Positions 16,221 through 23,356 of a stretch of 32,177 bases of DNA are shown here, one piece after another. Each line of letters begins with the position of its first letter. Position 1 is the stretch's first letter. The translations under genes were made by a program, and so were the position numbers. Source of the DNA: Promethearchaeati archaeon (GTDB lineage: Archaea; Asgardarchaeota; Heimdallarchaeia; JABLTI01); contig JABLTI010000020.1 in assembly GCA_013166835.1 (NCBI GenBank), positions 1-32,177 of the forward strand. The letters run 5' to 3'. Below the pieces are notes generated by a model that was given only the letters and a program-made list of their open reading frames with translations, had not been told where the DNA came from and did not search any database.

Positions 16221-17687
16221 TCATTCACTTCCAATTGATGTCACAGCTGCTTTTGAGTTTACTAATTCACCAGGTTTGTCTCTTAATCCCACAACCCAAC
16301 CAAGTGTTATTATTAGTTGATGCATCCATATCCACATCATCGAGAACGCTCTTACTTTCAGAGCACGATAAATTAGCATTAAACCTACAAATAAAAGTAT
16401 CCAGAATAAAAATGGCAACCAAGTTGTTACCATATCTGCTAGGTTTTCGTACAGCAGAGGTTTTGTATCTTTTATACCACCAGTTGCGACTGACCAAGTA
16501 GCCCATCTTTGGAATCCAAGTCTAAGGAAGTTAAGTGGAAAGATAATTACCGGAGTTAAACCAATTGCAATTCCTTTATTCACTTTCTTACTAGGCGTTA
16601 CGTAAAGCAAAGCAACCATCAGAGCAAACAGCAGAACACCAGAACTAACAACATTCGTAGTAAATGCATTATCAGGATTCAGCAATTGAAACGTTGATTG
16701 CCACCAGAACGTATTGTATGTTTCTGCACCTACTTGGAGTGCACCAAATGAACCAGCTATATTATCAGATGCCGTACCAATAACTCGATTTAAAGCTGGG
16801 ATAAAACCAATTCCTATAATCACTAATGATATTCCAGCGAATGTAGAGAAAGTTCTCTTAAAGAAAGACCATTTATTTGATTCGATTTCCTCTTTAGGAT
16901 AAAAATTCTTGCTTGTAATTTCTTCTACTCGAGTAGGAACACTTCCTTCTGTAGTAGATTCTTCATAAGAAACAACTTTATCTAGATAAAATGCTTTTCC
17001 TTGAATTCTCCAAGTTATACGCTTGAAACCATCTACCATTGCGTCTATCCATGCTCCGAACGTCGAAACTATTCTCACTCCAGTTCGCTCTATTACCAGA
17101 GTAAAAATTACTATTCCTACAAAGCCAAAGACTTTACTCAGCATATCATGAGCCCAGAAAAACGCCTTATCAGCATCTCCCCATAATTTGTATAAATATT
17201 CAGTAAACCAGAAATGAAATGCAACTCGAAAAGTATTACCAATATGCATCATTAATAAATTAGTAACATGTGCAACTGCTTTGTTTTGCCACTTTGCTGG
17301 TGTAATGAAAATCAAAGTCATTAGTAATGCACCTGCTTCCATCCCTGTACATGCTCGAATAATGAGGAGTGTACGTGGGTAGGTACCCATTCTTATTCCT
17401 GGAAAATGGGGATAACCAAAATAAACATTTGAGTTTGTTAATGGATCAGGGTCAATTCTTTGGTAAAATCCTACTGAAAATTCACTGGTATCCAAGCCAA
17501 ATATTGAATCTAATAACCAAACAGAATTATCCCTCACCAATACTTCAAGAAATTCAAACGCTCCTAACCAATCTAATACGAAGTAGAGGAAAAACATCAA
17601 AACTATAAAAGCAGGGAAAGTCTTCAAAAAGAAGTTTAGTCTATCTCGTGAAGTATTCGGGTACCAGGATACATAACTCATGTTCAT
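16221..17687 (-). CDS. Archaeosortase with internally duplicated, degenerate second domain
   Basis: Exosortase/archaeosortase-type membrane cysteine transpeptidase, predicted to cut C-terminal sorting signals of exported proteins and attach them at the cell surface. Numbered from ATG 17687 (488 residues): the catalytic motif ACTG gives C113, NTFR gives R154, and WAHDM gives H180, a complete Cys/Arg/His set in membrane helices. Family members are usually about 200-300 residues; this one continues after a linker at about 225-270. Residues about 272-445 repeat the same layout: RTF near 278, SSG at 348-350 where the Cys should be, NFLR giving R389, then YENLADM in place of the His motif. The spacing from Cys/Ser to Arg is 41 residues in both halves. 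I infer tandem duplication with loss of activity in the second copy. ATGs at 17687 and 17681 are both possible; AAGG lies just upstream. Confidence 0.85.
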   Translation of the reverse strand: MNMSYVSWYPNTSRDRLNFFLKTFPAFIVLMFFLYFVLDWLGAFEFLEVLVRDNSVWLLDSIFGLDTSEFSVGFYQRIDPDPLTNSNVYFGYPHFPGIRMGTYPRTLLIIRACTGMEAGALLMTLIFITPAKWQNKAVAHVTNLLMMHIGNTFRVAFHFWFTEYLYKLWGDADKAFFWAHDMLSKVFGFVGIVIFTLVIERTGVRIVSTFGAWIDAMVDGFKRITWRIQGKAFYLDKVVSYEESTTEGSVPTRVEEITSKNFYPKEEIESNKWSFFKRTFSTFAGISLVIIGIGFIPALNRVIGTASDNIAGSFGALQVGAETYNTFWWQSTFQLLNPDNAFTTNVVSSGVLLFALMVALLYVTPSKKVNKGIAIGLTPVIIFPLNFLRLGFQRWATWSVATGGIKDTKPLLYENLADMVTTWLPFLFWILLFVGLMLIYRALKVRAFSMMWIWMHQLIITLGWVVGLRDKPGELVNSKAAVTSIGSE

Positions 17688-17824
17688 CAAACCTTATGTT
17701 GTTTTCTTGATAATTATTCAAAAAGATTTGCTTTGCTTTTCTAAGGTTATGTGTTAAATAAATTAATGTTATCTTAATAATAGAAACAAAAATATTTGGA
17801 ATTATTATAAAAAAATAGAGTTGT

Positions 17825-18139
17825 TTATGGTTCATTTTCTAACCATTTCTTTATGGTTTGTTGACCGAGTCCGGTTATTTTCCAAAGATTTCGCCTCTCT
17901 CTTTTCTCCATCAAAACTACATTTTCAAGAAGCATGTTTTTTAGATGATAAGCAATCGAGGCATAATTAGAACCGATACCGTCTGTGATTTCTGCAGTTG
18001 TGAAGAACTTTAAGGGATCATCGTAAAGGAATTGAAGAATTTTGTTCCTCATCTTTAATCCTATACGAGTATTCCTTTTTTTTCTGAGAATTGCTTCTGA
18101 ACGTTCAATCTTTTCTTTTGGCAAATACCTTCCAACCAA
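17825..18139 (-). CDS. Winged-helix DNA-binding protein, ArsR-like
   Basis: 104 residues. After a basic N-terminal helix, residues about 28-100 form a winged helix: MRNKILQFLYDDP (helix 1), FFTTAEITDGI (helix 2), NYASIAYHLKNMLLENVV (recognition helix), then a wing with KRERRNLWKIT and a final helix. The Ala-Tyr-His-Leu block is typical of ArsR/HTH_20-type regulators. No metal-binding Cys pattern is seen, so the ligand is unknown. The start is a TTG at 18139 with no ribosome binding site, but a TATA-like GTATAATATC at 18161-18170 suggests a near-leaderless message. It precedes the archaeosortase operon by 137 bases on the same strand and may regulate it or the divergent GalT-like gene. Confidence 0.75.
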   Translation of the reverse strand: MVGRYLPKEKIERSEAILRKKRNTRIGLKMRNKILQFLYDDPLKFFTTAEITDGIGSNYASIAYHLKNMLLENVVLMEKRERRNLWKITGLGQQTIKKWLENEP

Positions 18140-18160
18140 CTAAAATAGTAAAATTCCTAT

Positions 18161-18170
18161 GATATTATAC
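18161..18170 (-). promoter_or_regulatory. Candidate TATA box for the winged-helix gene
   Basis: On the minus strand this reads GTATAATATC. It sits about 25 bases before the TTG at 18139, which implies a leaderless or nearly leaderless transcript. Confidence 0.35.
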
Positions 18171-18295
18171 TTATTTTCTTAATTAATGATTTCTATCAGC
18201 ATCTTAAAAATAAGTCGGTTATAATAGCACATTTTTTATAGAAGCGAAGTAAAAATCGACAAAGATTAGTTACAATGAGAAGTAGGTTGATTCCA

Positions 18296-19399
18296 ATGAG
18301 CAAAACAAATGAAGAAATTGAAGTTATTAAAGGCACAGGCAATGTACGTTTTGAGAAACTCTCAAGATATGCTAAGATTAGAAGCCCATTAGAGAAATTC
18401 GAAGTTGTTGAGCAAAAAATAGAGTTTCGTAAAGATCCATTGATCAATCATTGGTCTAGAATTAACCAACTAAGAGCTGATCGTGTTAAACAAGCATTTG
18501 CTCCTGGAGAAGACTTTGAAACTAATTTACAGTCGGTTGTTGAAAATTCTGCAAAGAAATGTTTCTTCTGCCCAGAGAATATGACAAAATTCACTCCGAA
18601 ATTCTCTGAAGATTTAGGATTAGGTGAGAGAATTACTGTTGGAGAATTCAACTTATTTCCGAATCTTTATGTGTTTTCGCAATATCATGCAGTAGGAACC
18701 TTAGGTAATGATCACTTCACTCAATTAGATAAATTTACTCCAAAAATTTGGCAAGAAGCAATTGAGGGAACAATGAAATTCTTCAAAGCAGTCCATAATT
18801 CTGATAAGAACGTAAAATATCCATCTATTAATTTCAACTTTTTACCTCCTTCGGCTTCATCGATAATTCATCCTCACATACAAGTCATCCAAGATATTAA
18901 AGCTACAAAATTAACAGAAAAATTACTTCGTAAAAGCCAACAATACACAAATGAGACTAAGAGTAATTATTGGTTGGATTTAATTGCATCCGAAAGAAAC
19001 CTTGGTGAACGTTTTATCGCTGAAAATGAATTTATGACTTGGTTAGCTACCTATTCACCAATGGGCAAGAATGAATTAACAGGAATTGTTACTATCCCGA
19101 AAACTGATATTTCCACTTTTACAAAAGCAGATTCCAGAGATTTGGCTGTAGGACTAACTAAAGCATTTAAAGCTCTGTACCTTGCAAGAGGAGCAACATC
19201 AGTCAATATGGCATTATATTTAGGACCTATTGGTCAAGATAGATCTGATGATTACAGGATTAATTTAAAGATAGTAAGTAGACCAAACTTACTTCCAAAT
19301 TACACAGGAGATATAGGTTTTATGGAATTACTTCATTACGAACCAATTGCTGCTGCAAGTCCTGAAAGTATAGCTGAAACGGTACAAAAGTACTTCTAA
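18296..19399 (+). CDS. Galactose-1-phosphate uridylyltransferase-like protein (GalT/HIT superfamily)
   Basis: 367 residues from ATG 18296, chosen because AGG lies about 9 bases upstream; an in-frame ATG at 18275 lacks a site. GalT transfers UMP from UDP-glucose to galactose-1-phosphate through a histidine intermediate. The active-site motif HPHIQ begins at residue 192 (H192, H194), preceded by SSII. A Cys pair C89 and C92 (CFFCPEN) matches the zinc site seen in many GalT proteins. The early DPLINHW replaces the usual DPLTGRW, and much of the C-terminal half is divergent. The nucleotidyl-transfer chemistry is therefore well supported, but the sugar is not; another hexose-1-phosphate is possible. 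No galE or galK lies nearby. A role in supplying nucleotide sugars for surface glycans would suit the neighbourhood, but that is inference. Confidence 0.75.
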   Translation: MSKTNEEIEVIKGTGNVRFEKLSRYAKIRSPLEKFEVVEQKIEFRKDPLINHWSRINQLRADRVKQAFAPGEDFETNLQSVVENSAKKCFFCPENMTKFTPKFSEDLGLGERITVGEFNLFPNLYVFSQYHAVGTLGNDHFTQLDKFTPKIWQEAIEGTMKFFKAVHNSDKNVKYPSINFNFLPPSASSIIHPHIQVIQDIKATKLTEKLLRKSQQYTNETKSNYWLDLIASERNLGERFIAENEFMTWLATYSPMGKNELTGIVTIPKTDISTFTKADSRDLAVGLTKAFKALYLARGATSVNMALYLGPIGQDRSDDYRINLKIVSRPNLLPNYTGDIGFMELLHYEPIAAASPESIAETVQKYF

Positions 19400-19530
19400 A
19401 TCAGAGTACCGAGTTTGCCAAAAAAACAGTAAAATGCTACTTTATTTTCTCATTAATTATTATTATATATAGCAATAGAACAACCTTTTTTTAGTTAAAT
19501 ATGTGTTTATTAAATATAATTTCCCAAAAG

Positions 19531-19538
19531 TTATATAA
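19531..19538 (+). promoter_or_regulatory. Candidate TATA box for the Arf-like GTPase gene
   Basis: TTATATAA lies about 113 bases before the TTG at 19644, implying a leader of about 80 bases. A second AT-rich candidate, TATTATATATAGC, lies at about 19461-19473. The 244-base gap 19400-19643 shows no gene. Confidence 0.35.
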
Positions 19539-19643
19539 CAAATGAAGCAATTGAAGATTTGATAAACGAGTCATTTATCAAAATTTCATTTACTGGAATT
19601 CATTGAAAAGAACAAGACAAAGGTATTTGGAGATAAAAAAGGT

Positions 19644-20606
19644 TTGAGTTTCCTTAGAAGATTAATTAGCGCTGACAAAAGAAAAGGTTTAGATGGTGGT
19701 CCTGCCAAACAACATGTTGCTATTATTGGATTAGATGCAGCTGGAAAAACTACTATTATGAAGAGGATATTACGTTCTGAATACACTCTTTCCAAACCAA
19801 CTTTTGGAGTAAACATTGAAGTATACAGATATCGAACTTTAGAATTCGTTGTTTGGGATCTTGGTGGTCATGCTCCCATAAGAAAAACATTATGGAAGAA
19901 ATTCGTTACTAAAGCTCAAGTTATTGTTTTTGTAGTGGATGCTGCAGATAAAAAGCGTTTTAATCTAGCTAAGGATGTTTTCTATGAATCTTTAGAAAAC
20001 ACAGAGCCAAATGCTCCTATTCTTTTCTTAGCAAACAAATCAGATAAAGAAGATGCTGCCTCTTCAGTAGAAGTAATGGAAGCACTAGAACTTCAGAAAA
20101 TGACCCGATCTGATAGAACGTTCAATATGTTTCGTTGTTCAGCTTTAACAGGTGAAGGATTATTCAATGCTTGGGATTGGCTTGTAGATATCGTTGCTAA
20201 AGACAAACACGTTCCAACCTGGCATGTAAAAATATTCTCCGCAGTTGCATTTGATTCAAATGGTAAAGAATTAGATCAAGCCATTTTTGGTAATCCAACG
20301 CAACAAGCAAAAGTGGCTACGGCTTATCGGGAATCTATAAAAGAGACGGAACGGTTTGCTAAACAGATGCGAGACTATAATGAGGCTGTAACAGTATTAG
20401 AAATCATGGAAGATTATCAATTAGTTATTACTAAAAACAAGTTATTTGTCTTGGGTATTCTCATAGACGTTAACGATCCTGTTAGCAGGGTTTTAACAAT
20501 TGCAAGTCGTATTTTTGATGCAATTGAAATGGATTATCTCAAAGGAATATCTGTTTCGTTAGAAAAAGTGATTTCAAATTATTTCCCCTTAGACGCAATT
20601 TCGTGA
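19644..20606 (+). CDS. Arf-family-like GTPase with C-terminal roadblock/longin-like domain
   Basis: 320 residues. The G domain (about 22-190) is clearly Arf-like: G1 GLDAAGKTT at 29-37, G2 T53, G3 WDLGGH at 71-76, G4 NKSD at 131-134 and G5 SALTGEG from 166. In Arf proteins position 76 is normally Gln, which activates water; here it is His. No myristoylation-type N-terminal Gly is present. The final ~125 residues (about 195-300) have a beta-alpha-beta-beta-alpha pattern (AVAFDSNG, a long helix, VLEIMEDYQLVITK, KLFVLGILID, a helix), suggesting a roadblock or longin-type fold. A G domain followed by a roadblock domain at this length recalls Rag/Gtr GTPases. The start is a TTG with GGAG 11 bases upstream; no ATG is available. 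First of four genes on one strand. Confidence 0.85.
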   Translation: MSFLRRLISADKRKGLDGGPAKQHVAIIGLDAAGKTTIMKRILRSEYTLSKPTFGVNIEVYRYRTLEFVVWDLGGHAPIRKTLWKKFVTKAQVIVFVVDAADKKRFNLAKDVFYESLENTEPNAPILFLANKSDKEDAASSVEVMEALELQKMTRSDRTFNMFRCSALTGEGLFNAWDWLVDIVAKDKHVPTWHVKIFSAVAFDSNGKELDQAIFGNPTQQAKVATAYRESIKETERFAKQMRDYNEAVTVLEIMEDYQLVITKNKLFVLGILIDVNDPVSRVLTIASRIFDAIEMDYLKGISVSLEKVISNYFPLDAIS

Positions 20607-20611
20607 AATCA

Positions 20612-20651
20612 CTATTTTATTTCTTTTATCCTTTATTTTTCTTTTTTATTT
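20612..20651 (+). terminator. T-rich tract after the Arf-like GTPase gene
   Basis: Four runs of T separated by one or two other bases begin shortly after the stop and end in CTTTTTT just before 20648. This fits archaeal U-tract termination, so the next gene probably has its own promoter. Confidence 0.4.
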
Positions 20652-20665
20652 ACACACCGATAATC

Positions 20666-20677
20666 ATTTATAAAATA
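20666..20677 (+). promoter_or_regulatory. Candidate TATA box for the second GTPase gene
   Basis: ATTTATAAAATA lies about 75 bases before the ATG at 20744, giving a predicted start near 20698 and a leader of about 45 bases. Confidence 0.45.
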
Positions 20678-20743
20678 TTGTTTCTAAATAATAGTAAAAA
20701 AAGATATACTTAGGTGATTTCCTTCGTGAAGGGAGAGGAATCT

Positions 20744-21709
20744 ATGAAAAAAACAAAAAGTGCAATAGAAGCATTCTCTAATTACTTGCAAAAGAAAGAA
20801 CATATCATACCTTGGGTTCTATTAATTGGAGAAAAAGGATCAGGTAAGACAACTTTGCTTTATTATCTACTATCATCCAATCGTGACAAAGTTTTCCCAG
20901 AAACAGCTCTTAATTGGATAGATATTTCTTATGGGGCAGAATGGTTTAAACTTATAGATTTAGGAGAGGAAATCTTAACGGATAATATGGTTACAGAATA
21001 TTTCTTGTCAATTGCAGATGGAATTGTCTATGTTATAAATGGAGAATCAGATGAATCCCTCAGAGAATCCACAGAACAGTTCCATAATATTGTGGATAAA
21101 ATTCCATCGAATGTACCACTTCTTATTATGATTAACAAAAGAGATCCTGAGAAAGACGTTAATCTGAGCCAAGTTTTAAGTAATTATGATCTTGGTAGAA
21201 TTTCTTCACCAACAGATCCTCGATCATTTCACTTTGAGATCTGTACAATTATAACAGGGGAAGGCATCTACAGAGCTTTTGATTGGTTTGTCTCGAAACT
21301 AATGGCTTATGAAGGCTATCATGAGATAGTAAATGTTCATAGAGTGTTAATCTATGATGTAAATGGTTTACTTGATTTTGATGCTCAATTTTCAAATATA
21401 ACAGATAGTGAACAAGACGCTGTTTTAATTACTGGTTTATTGTCTGCTCTTAACTCCATGACGAGAACTTTATTTAAAGATTCCAGTTTTTTAGATGTTG
21501 TAACAGTGGGAGATTATTCCATGGTTCTTGTTTCAAGCAAACAAAAGATCTGTTGTTTGTTTGTTGAACGAGGTGGAGCTATTGGTAAAGCGAAGCAAAT
21601 AGCAGAAATGATACTTGATAGATATTTAGAAGAAGGTGAAAGTGGACGAATTGCTATAGAGAATATTGTGGAAGAAAGCAAGCATAAAGATGAAGATATA
21701 TCCATTTAG
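20744..21709 (+). CDS. Divergent GTPase with C-terminal roadblock/longin-like domain, paralogue of the Arf-like fusion
   Basis: 321 residues from ATG 20744, which has a strong GGAGAGG site 5 bases upstream; an in-frame GTG at 20714 is less likely. G1 is GEKGSGKTT at 29-37, the G3 region is LIDLGEE with D72, G74 and E75, G4 is NKRD at 131-134, and CTIITGEG at 167-174 is G5. Every motif falls at nearly the same residue number as in the upstream Arf-like protein, so the two are colinear paralogues. The switch II WDxGGQ motif has decayed and no convincing G2 Thr is seen, so hydrolysis may be weak or lost while nucleotide binding remains. The C-terminal domain (about 195-295; VLIYDVNGLLD, a helix, DVVTVGDYSMVLVS, KICCLFVE, a helix) matches that of the first protein. 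Together they look like an unequal pair, perhaps a heterodimer. Confidence 0.78.
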   Translation: MKKTKSAIEAFSNYLQKKEHIIPWVLLIGEKGSGKTTLLYYLLSSNRDKVFPETALNWIDISYGAEWFKLIDLGEEILTDNMVTEYFLSIADGIVYVINGESDESLRESTEQFHNIVDKIPSNVPLLIMINKRDPEKDVNLSQVLSNYDLGRISSPTDPRSFHFEICTIITGEGIYRAFDWFVSKLMAYEGYHEIVNVHRVLIYDVNGLLDFDAQFSNITDSEQDAVLITGLLSALNSMTRTLFKDSSFLDVVTVGDYSMVLVSSKQKICCLFVERGGAIGKAKQIAEMILDRYLEEGESGRIAIENIVEESKHKDEDISI

Positions 21710-21773
21710 CAATTTTTATTAATTTAAAATCAAGATAATGATAATACACTGTAGAGATATCGGTTAAAGCAAA

Positions 21774-21781
21774 TTTATAAA
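21774..21781 (+). promoter_or_regulatory. Candidate TATA box for the longin-like protein gene
   Basis: TTTATAAA lies about 95 bases before the ATG at 21869, giving a leader of about 65 bases that includes the AGGAT ribosome binding site. Confidence 0.4.
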
Positions 21782-21868
21782 TTTAAAAAAATATATCAAT
21801 GCAGAATCATTGCACAAAAATCAAAACATCAATCAAAAAATAAACACAAGAAGAAAGGATGAGAAGAA

Positions 21869-22672
21869 ATGTCAGGAATGGAATCGAAAAAAGAACATTT
21901 GTTAGGAATCGTGTTTGTGACCTTTGAAGATACTGGTCCCTCAGTAATCTATAATGATACTGACCTCACTGAAGAGCAAACACTTACTTTGGCAGTAGAA
22001 GGAATGACTATTGTAGGTCTAGATGAGGGATCACAAGGAAAAACATTGAAAGAAAAAAAGGCATCAATATTTGATACCATGGATGATAAACGTTCGTTCG
22101 GACCATTACCTGTCCCAGATGCTCAAGATCTTCGTGCAATGGCTATTACTTTCGATGTTGAATCTGTTGATTCATCTGATCATAGAATTACGGAATTCGG
22201 TCGAAAATGCATTTTATTCCTTCTCTTTAGAGAGGATTATACGCGAGAAATTCTTGACGCATATGGCTTAATCAAACCATATTTCTCTGTTATAGTAAGA
22301 GATGTAACATCTGAAAATGATTTAACTCATGCAAACTTACTAGACATGTCCCGAAAGATGGGTTTGCTCTTTTCAGGGAAACTCCCTCGTGTCTTCACAC
22401 TTACGGAAGATGGTTCTCCAAAAGAACTAATAGGGAAGAAAATTCCTGCATCAGATGTTTTCTTAGTTGCAGACAAAAACAAAAGCACCTTATCAATTCT
22501 CTTCTATCATCCGGATCCAACAGTTTGGAGAAGAAGACAAATTTACAAGAGTGCTTCAGAATTGAATTCAAGTGTCTTTAAGAATAAATTGAAAGTTATC
22601 ACTGTCACCGAAATAGCAGAGATGTCTAAGATACTTGATAGGTTAAATGTATCCATTGAAAAAATATTTTAA
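21869..22672 (+). CDS. Longin-like domain protein (tentative)
   Basis: 267 residues, no signal peptide or membrane helix. I do not recognise a named family. The first ~150 residues have a layout I associate with longin domains: an opening strand pair LLGIVFVTFEDTGPSVIYND, a helix, a strand region FGPLPVPDAQDLRAMAITFDVE, then a helix after ILFLLFREDYTREILDAYG. Openings with 'F...GP.v.y' occur in longins of trafficking and nutrient-signalling regulators such as the NPRL2/folliculin type. The remaining ~110 residues form another alpha/beta region, perhaps a second lobe. It sits between two GTPases with roadblock-like tails and a small GTPase, so a GTPase partner or regulator is the natural hypothesis. 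The start is ATG 21869 with AGGAT 8 bases upstream. Confidence 0.55.
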   Translation: MSGMESKKEHLLGIVFVTFEDTGPSVIYNDTDLTEEQTLTLAVEGMTIVGLDEGSQGKTLKEKKASIFDTMDDKRSFGPLPVPDAQDLRAMAITFDVESVDSSDHRITEFGRKCILFLLFREDYTREILDAYGLIKPYFSVIVRDVTSENDLTHANLLDMSRKMGLLFSGKLPRVFTLTEDGSPKELIGKKIPASDVFLVADKNKSTLSILFYHPDPTVWRRRQIYKSASELNSSVFKNKLKVITVTEIAEMSKILDRLNVSIEKIF

Positions 22673-22677
22673 TCCAT

Positions 22678-22703
22678 GAGAAAAGGCAGATTCGCTTTTC
22701 CTC
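22678..22703 (+). terminator. Hairpin followed by T-rich sequence after the longin-like gene
   Basis: GAG-AAAAGGC and GC-TTTTC-CTC pair around a short loop with small bulges, starting 6 bases after the stop and followed by T-rich sequence to about 22723. This is the clearest stem-plus-U-tract in the window. Confidence 0.5.
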
Positions 22704-22744
22704 ATTTATTTCTTATTTCCCTTTAAGTCTGTAGAAACGAATAG

Positions 22745-22754
22745 CTTTATATTA
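22745..22754 (+). promoter_or_regulatory. Candidate TATA box for the small GTPase gene
   Basis: CTTTATATTA lies about 50 bases before the ATG at 22800, with a predicted transcript start near 22776 and a short leader. Confidence 0.4.
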
Positions 22755-22799
22755 AATGTTACATTTTAATGGTTTGTTAAAACAGATTTCTCTAAAAGA

Positions 22800-23351
22800 A
22801 TGAAAGCATTAGGGGCGCTGCAATTGTCAAAAATCATTGCTAAGGTTGTATTTGGTGGGGATGGTGGAGTAGGAAAAACCACACTTATTCAGCGTTATCT
22901 TACAGGTGAATTTATAGATACAACTAAGTTGACTATTGGTGTTGGATTCCACATCCATCAGATGAGTTATCAAGGCAGAGATATTTCTTTGAGTGTCTGG
23001 GACTGTGGAGGACAAGAACAATTCAAGCAAATGGGTATTTTTGATAATTATTTCAGAGGAGCACTTGTTGCTATTTTGATGTTTGATTTAACTCGAGCCT
23101 TATCTATTGGTGGACTCGATACTTGGCATAGTTTCGTAGACCAAAGCGTTAAGACTGATATAATAATTATCGGAGGTAAAAGTGATCTTCCAAGAGATCC
23201 TCTCCTATCTGATGATATAATAGAAGAGACAATCAAGAAGTATAAGGCTAAAAGATATATTGAGACTTCATCTGCAAATGGACTTGGAGTAGATTTGGTA
23301 TTTAATGAAATTGCTCGATTATCATTAGATAAAATACCTGATTTGTATTGA
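22800..23351 (+). CDS. Small Ras/Rag-like GTPase
   Basis: 183 residues, a single G domain. G1 is GDGGVGKTT at 20-28, G2 includes T45 (LTIGVG), G3 is WDCGGQEQF at 67-75, and G5 is ETSSANG at 155-161. G4 reads GKSD at 126-129 where Asn is usual. WDCGGQ is shared with Rag and Arf-type proteins, while GDGGVGKTT and TSSANG are Ras/Rab-like, so it mixes the signatures. Q72, needed for hydrolysis, is present. The C-terminus ends DLY with no Cys, so it cannot be prenylated like Ras or Rab. The ATG at 22800 has no ribosome binding site; a TTG at 22824, 9 bases after GGGG, is a credible alternative start and would remove 8 residues. It is the last gene of the GTPase cluster. Confidence 0.9.
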   Translation: MKALGALQLSKIIAKVVFGGDGGVGKTTLIQRYLTGEFIDTTKLTIGVGFHIHQMSYQGRDISLSVWDCGGQEQFKQMGIFDNYFRGALVAILMFDLTRALSIGGLDTWHSFVDQSVKTDIIIIGGKSDLPRDPLLSDDIIEETIKKYKAKRYIETSSANGLGVDLVFNEIARLSLDKIPDLY

Positions 23352-23356
23352 AATCG

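Noticed and set aside
16235..16902. Plus-strand and alternative minus-strand frames within the archaeosortase second half
   Set aside because: They conflict with the continuous membrane protein whose two halves align; composition fits chance frames.
17641..17835. 64-codon minus-strand frame that begins inside the end of the winged-helix gene and runs into the archaeosortase gene
   Set aside because: It has an ATG overlapping the previous stop, which looks like coupling, but it ends inside the strongly supported archaeosortase gene in another frame and shows no domain or plausible composition.
22800..23351. Prenylated Ras/Rab protein processed by the nearby CPBP protease
   Set aside because: The GTPase ends DLY with no Cys near the C-terminus, so it cannot be a CAAX substrate.
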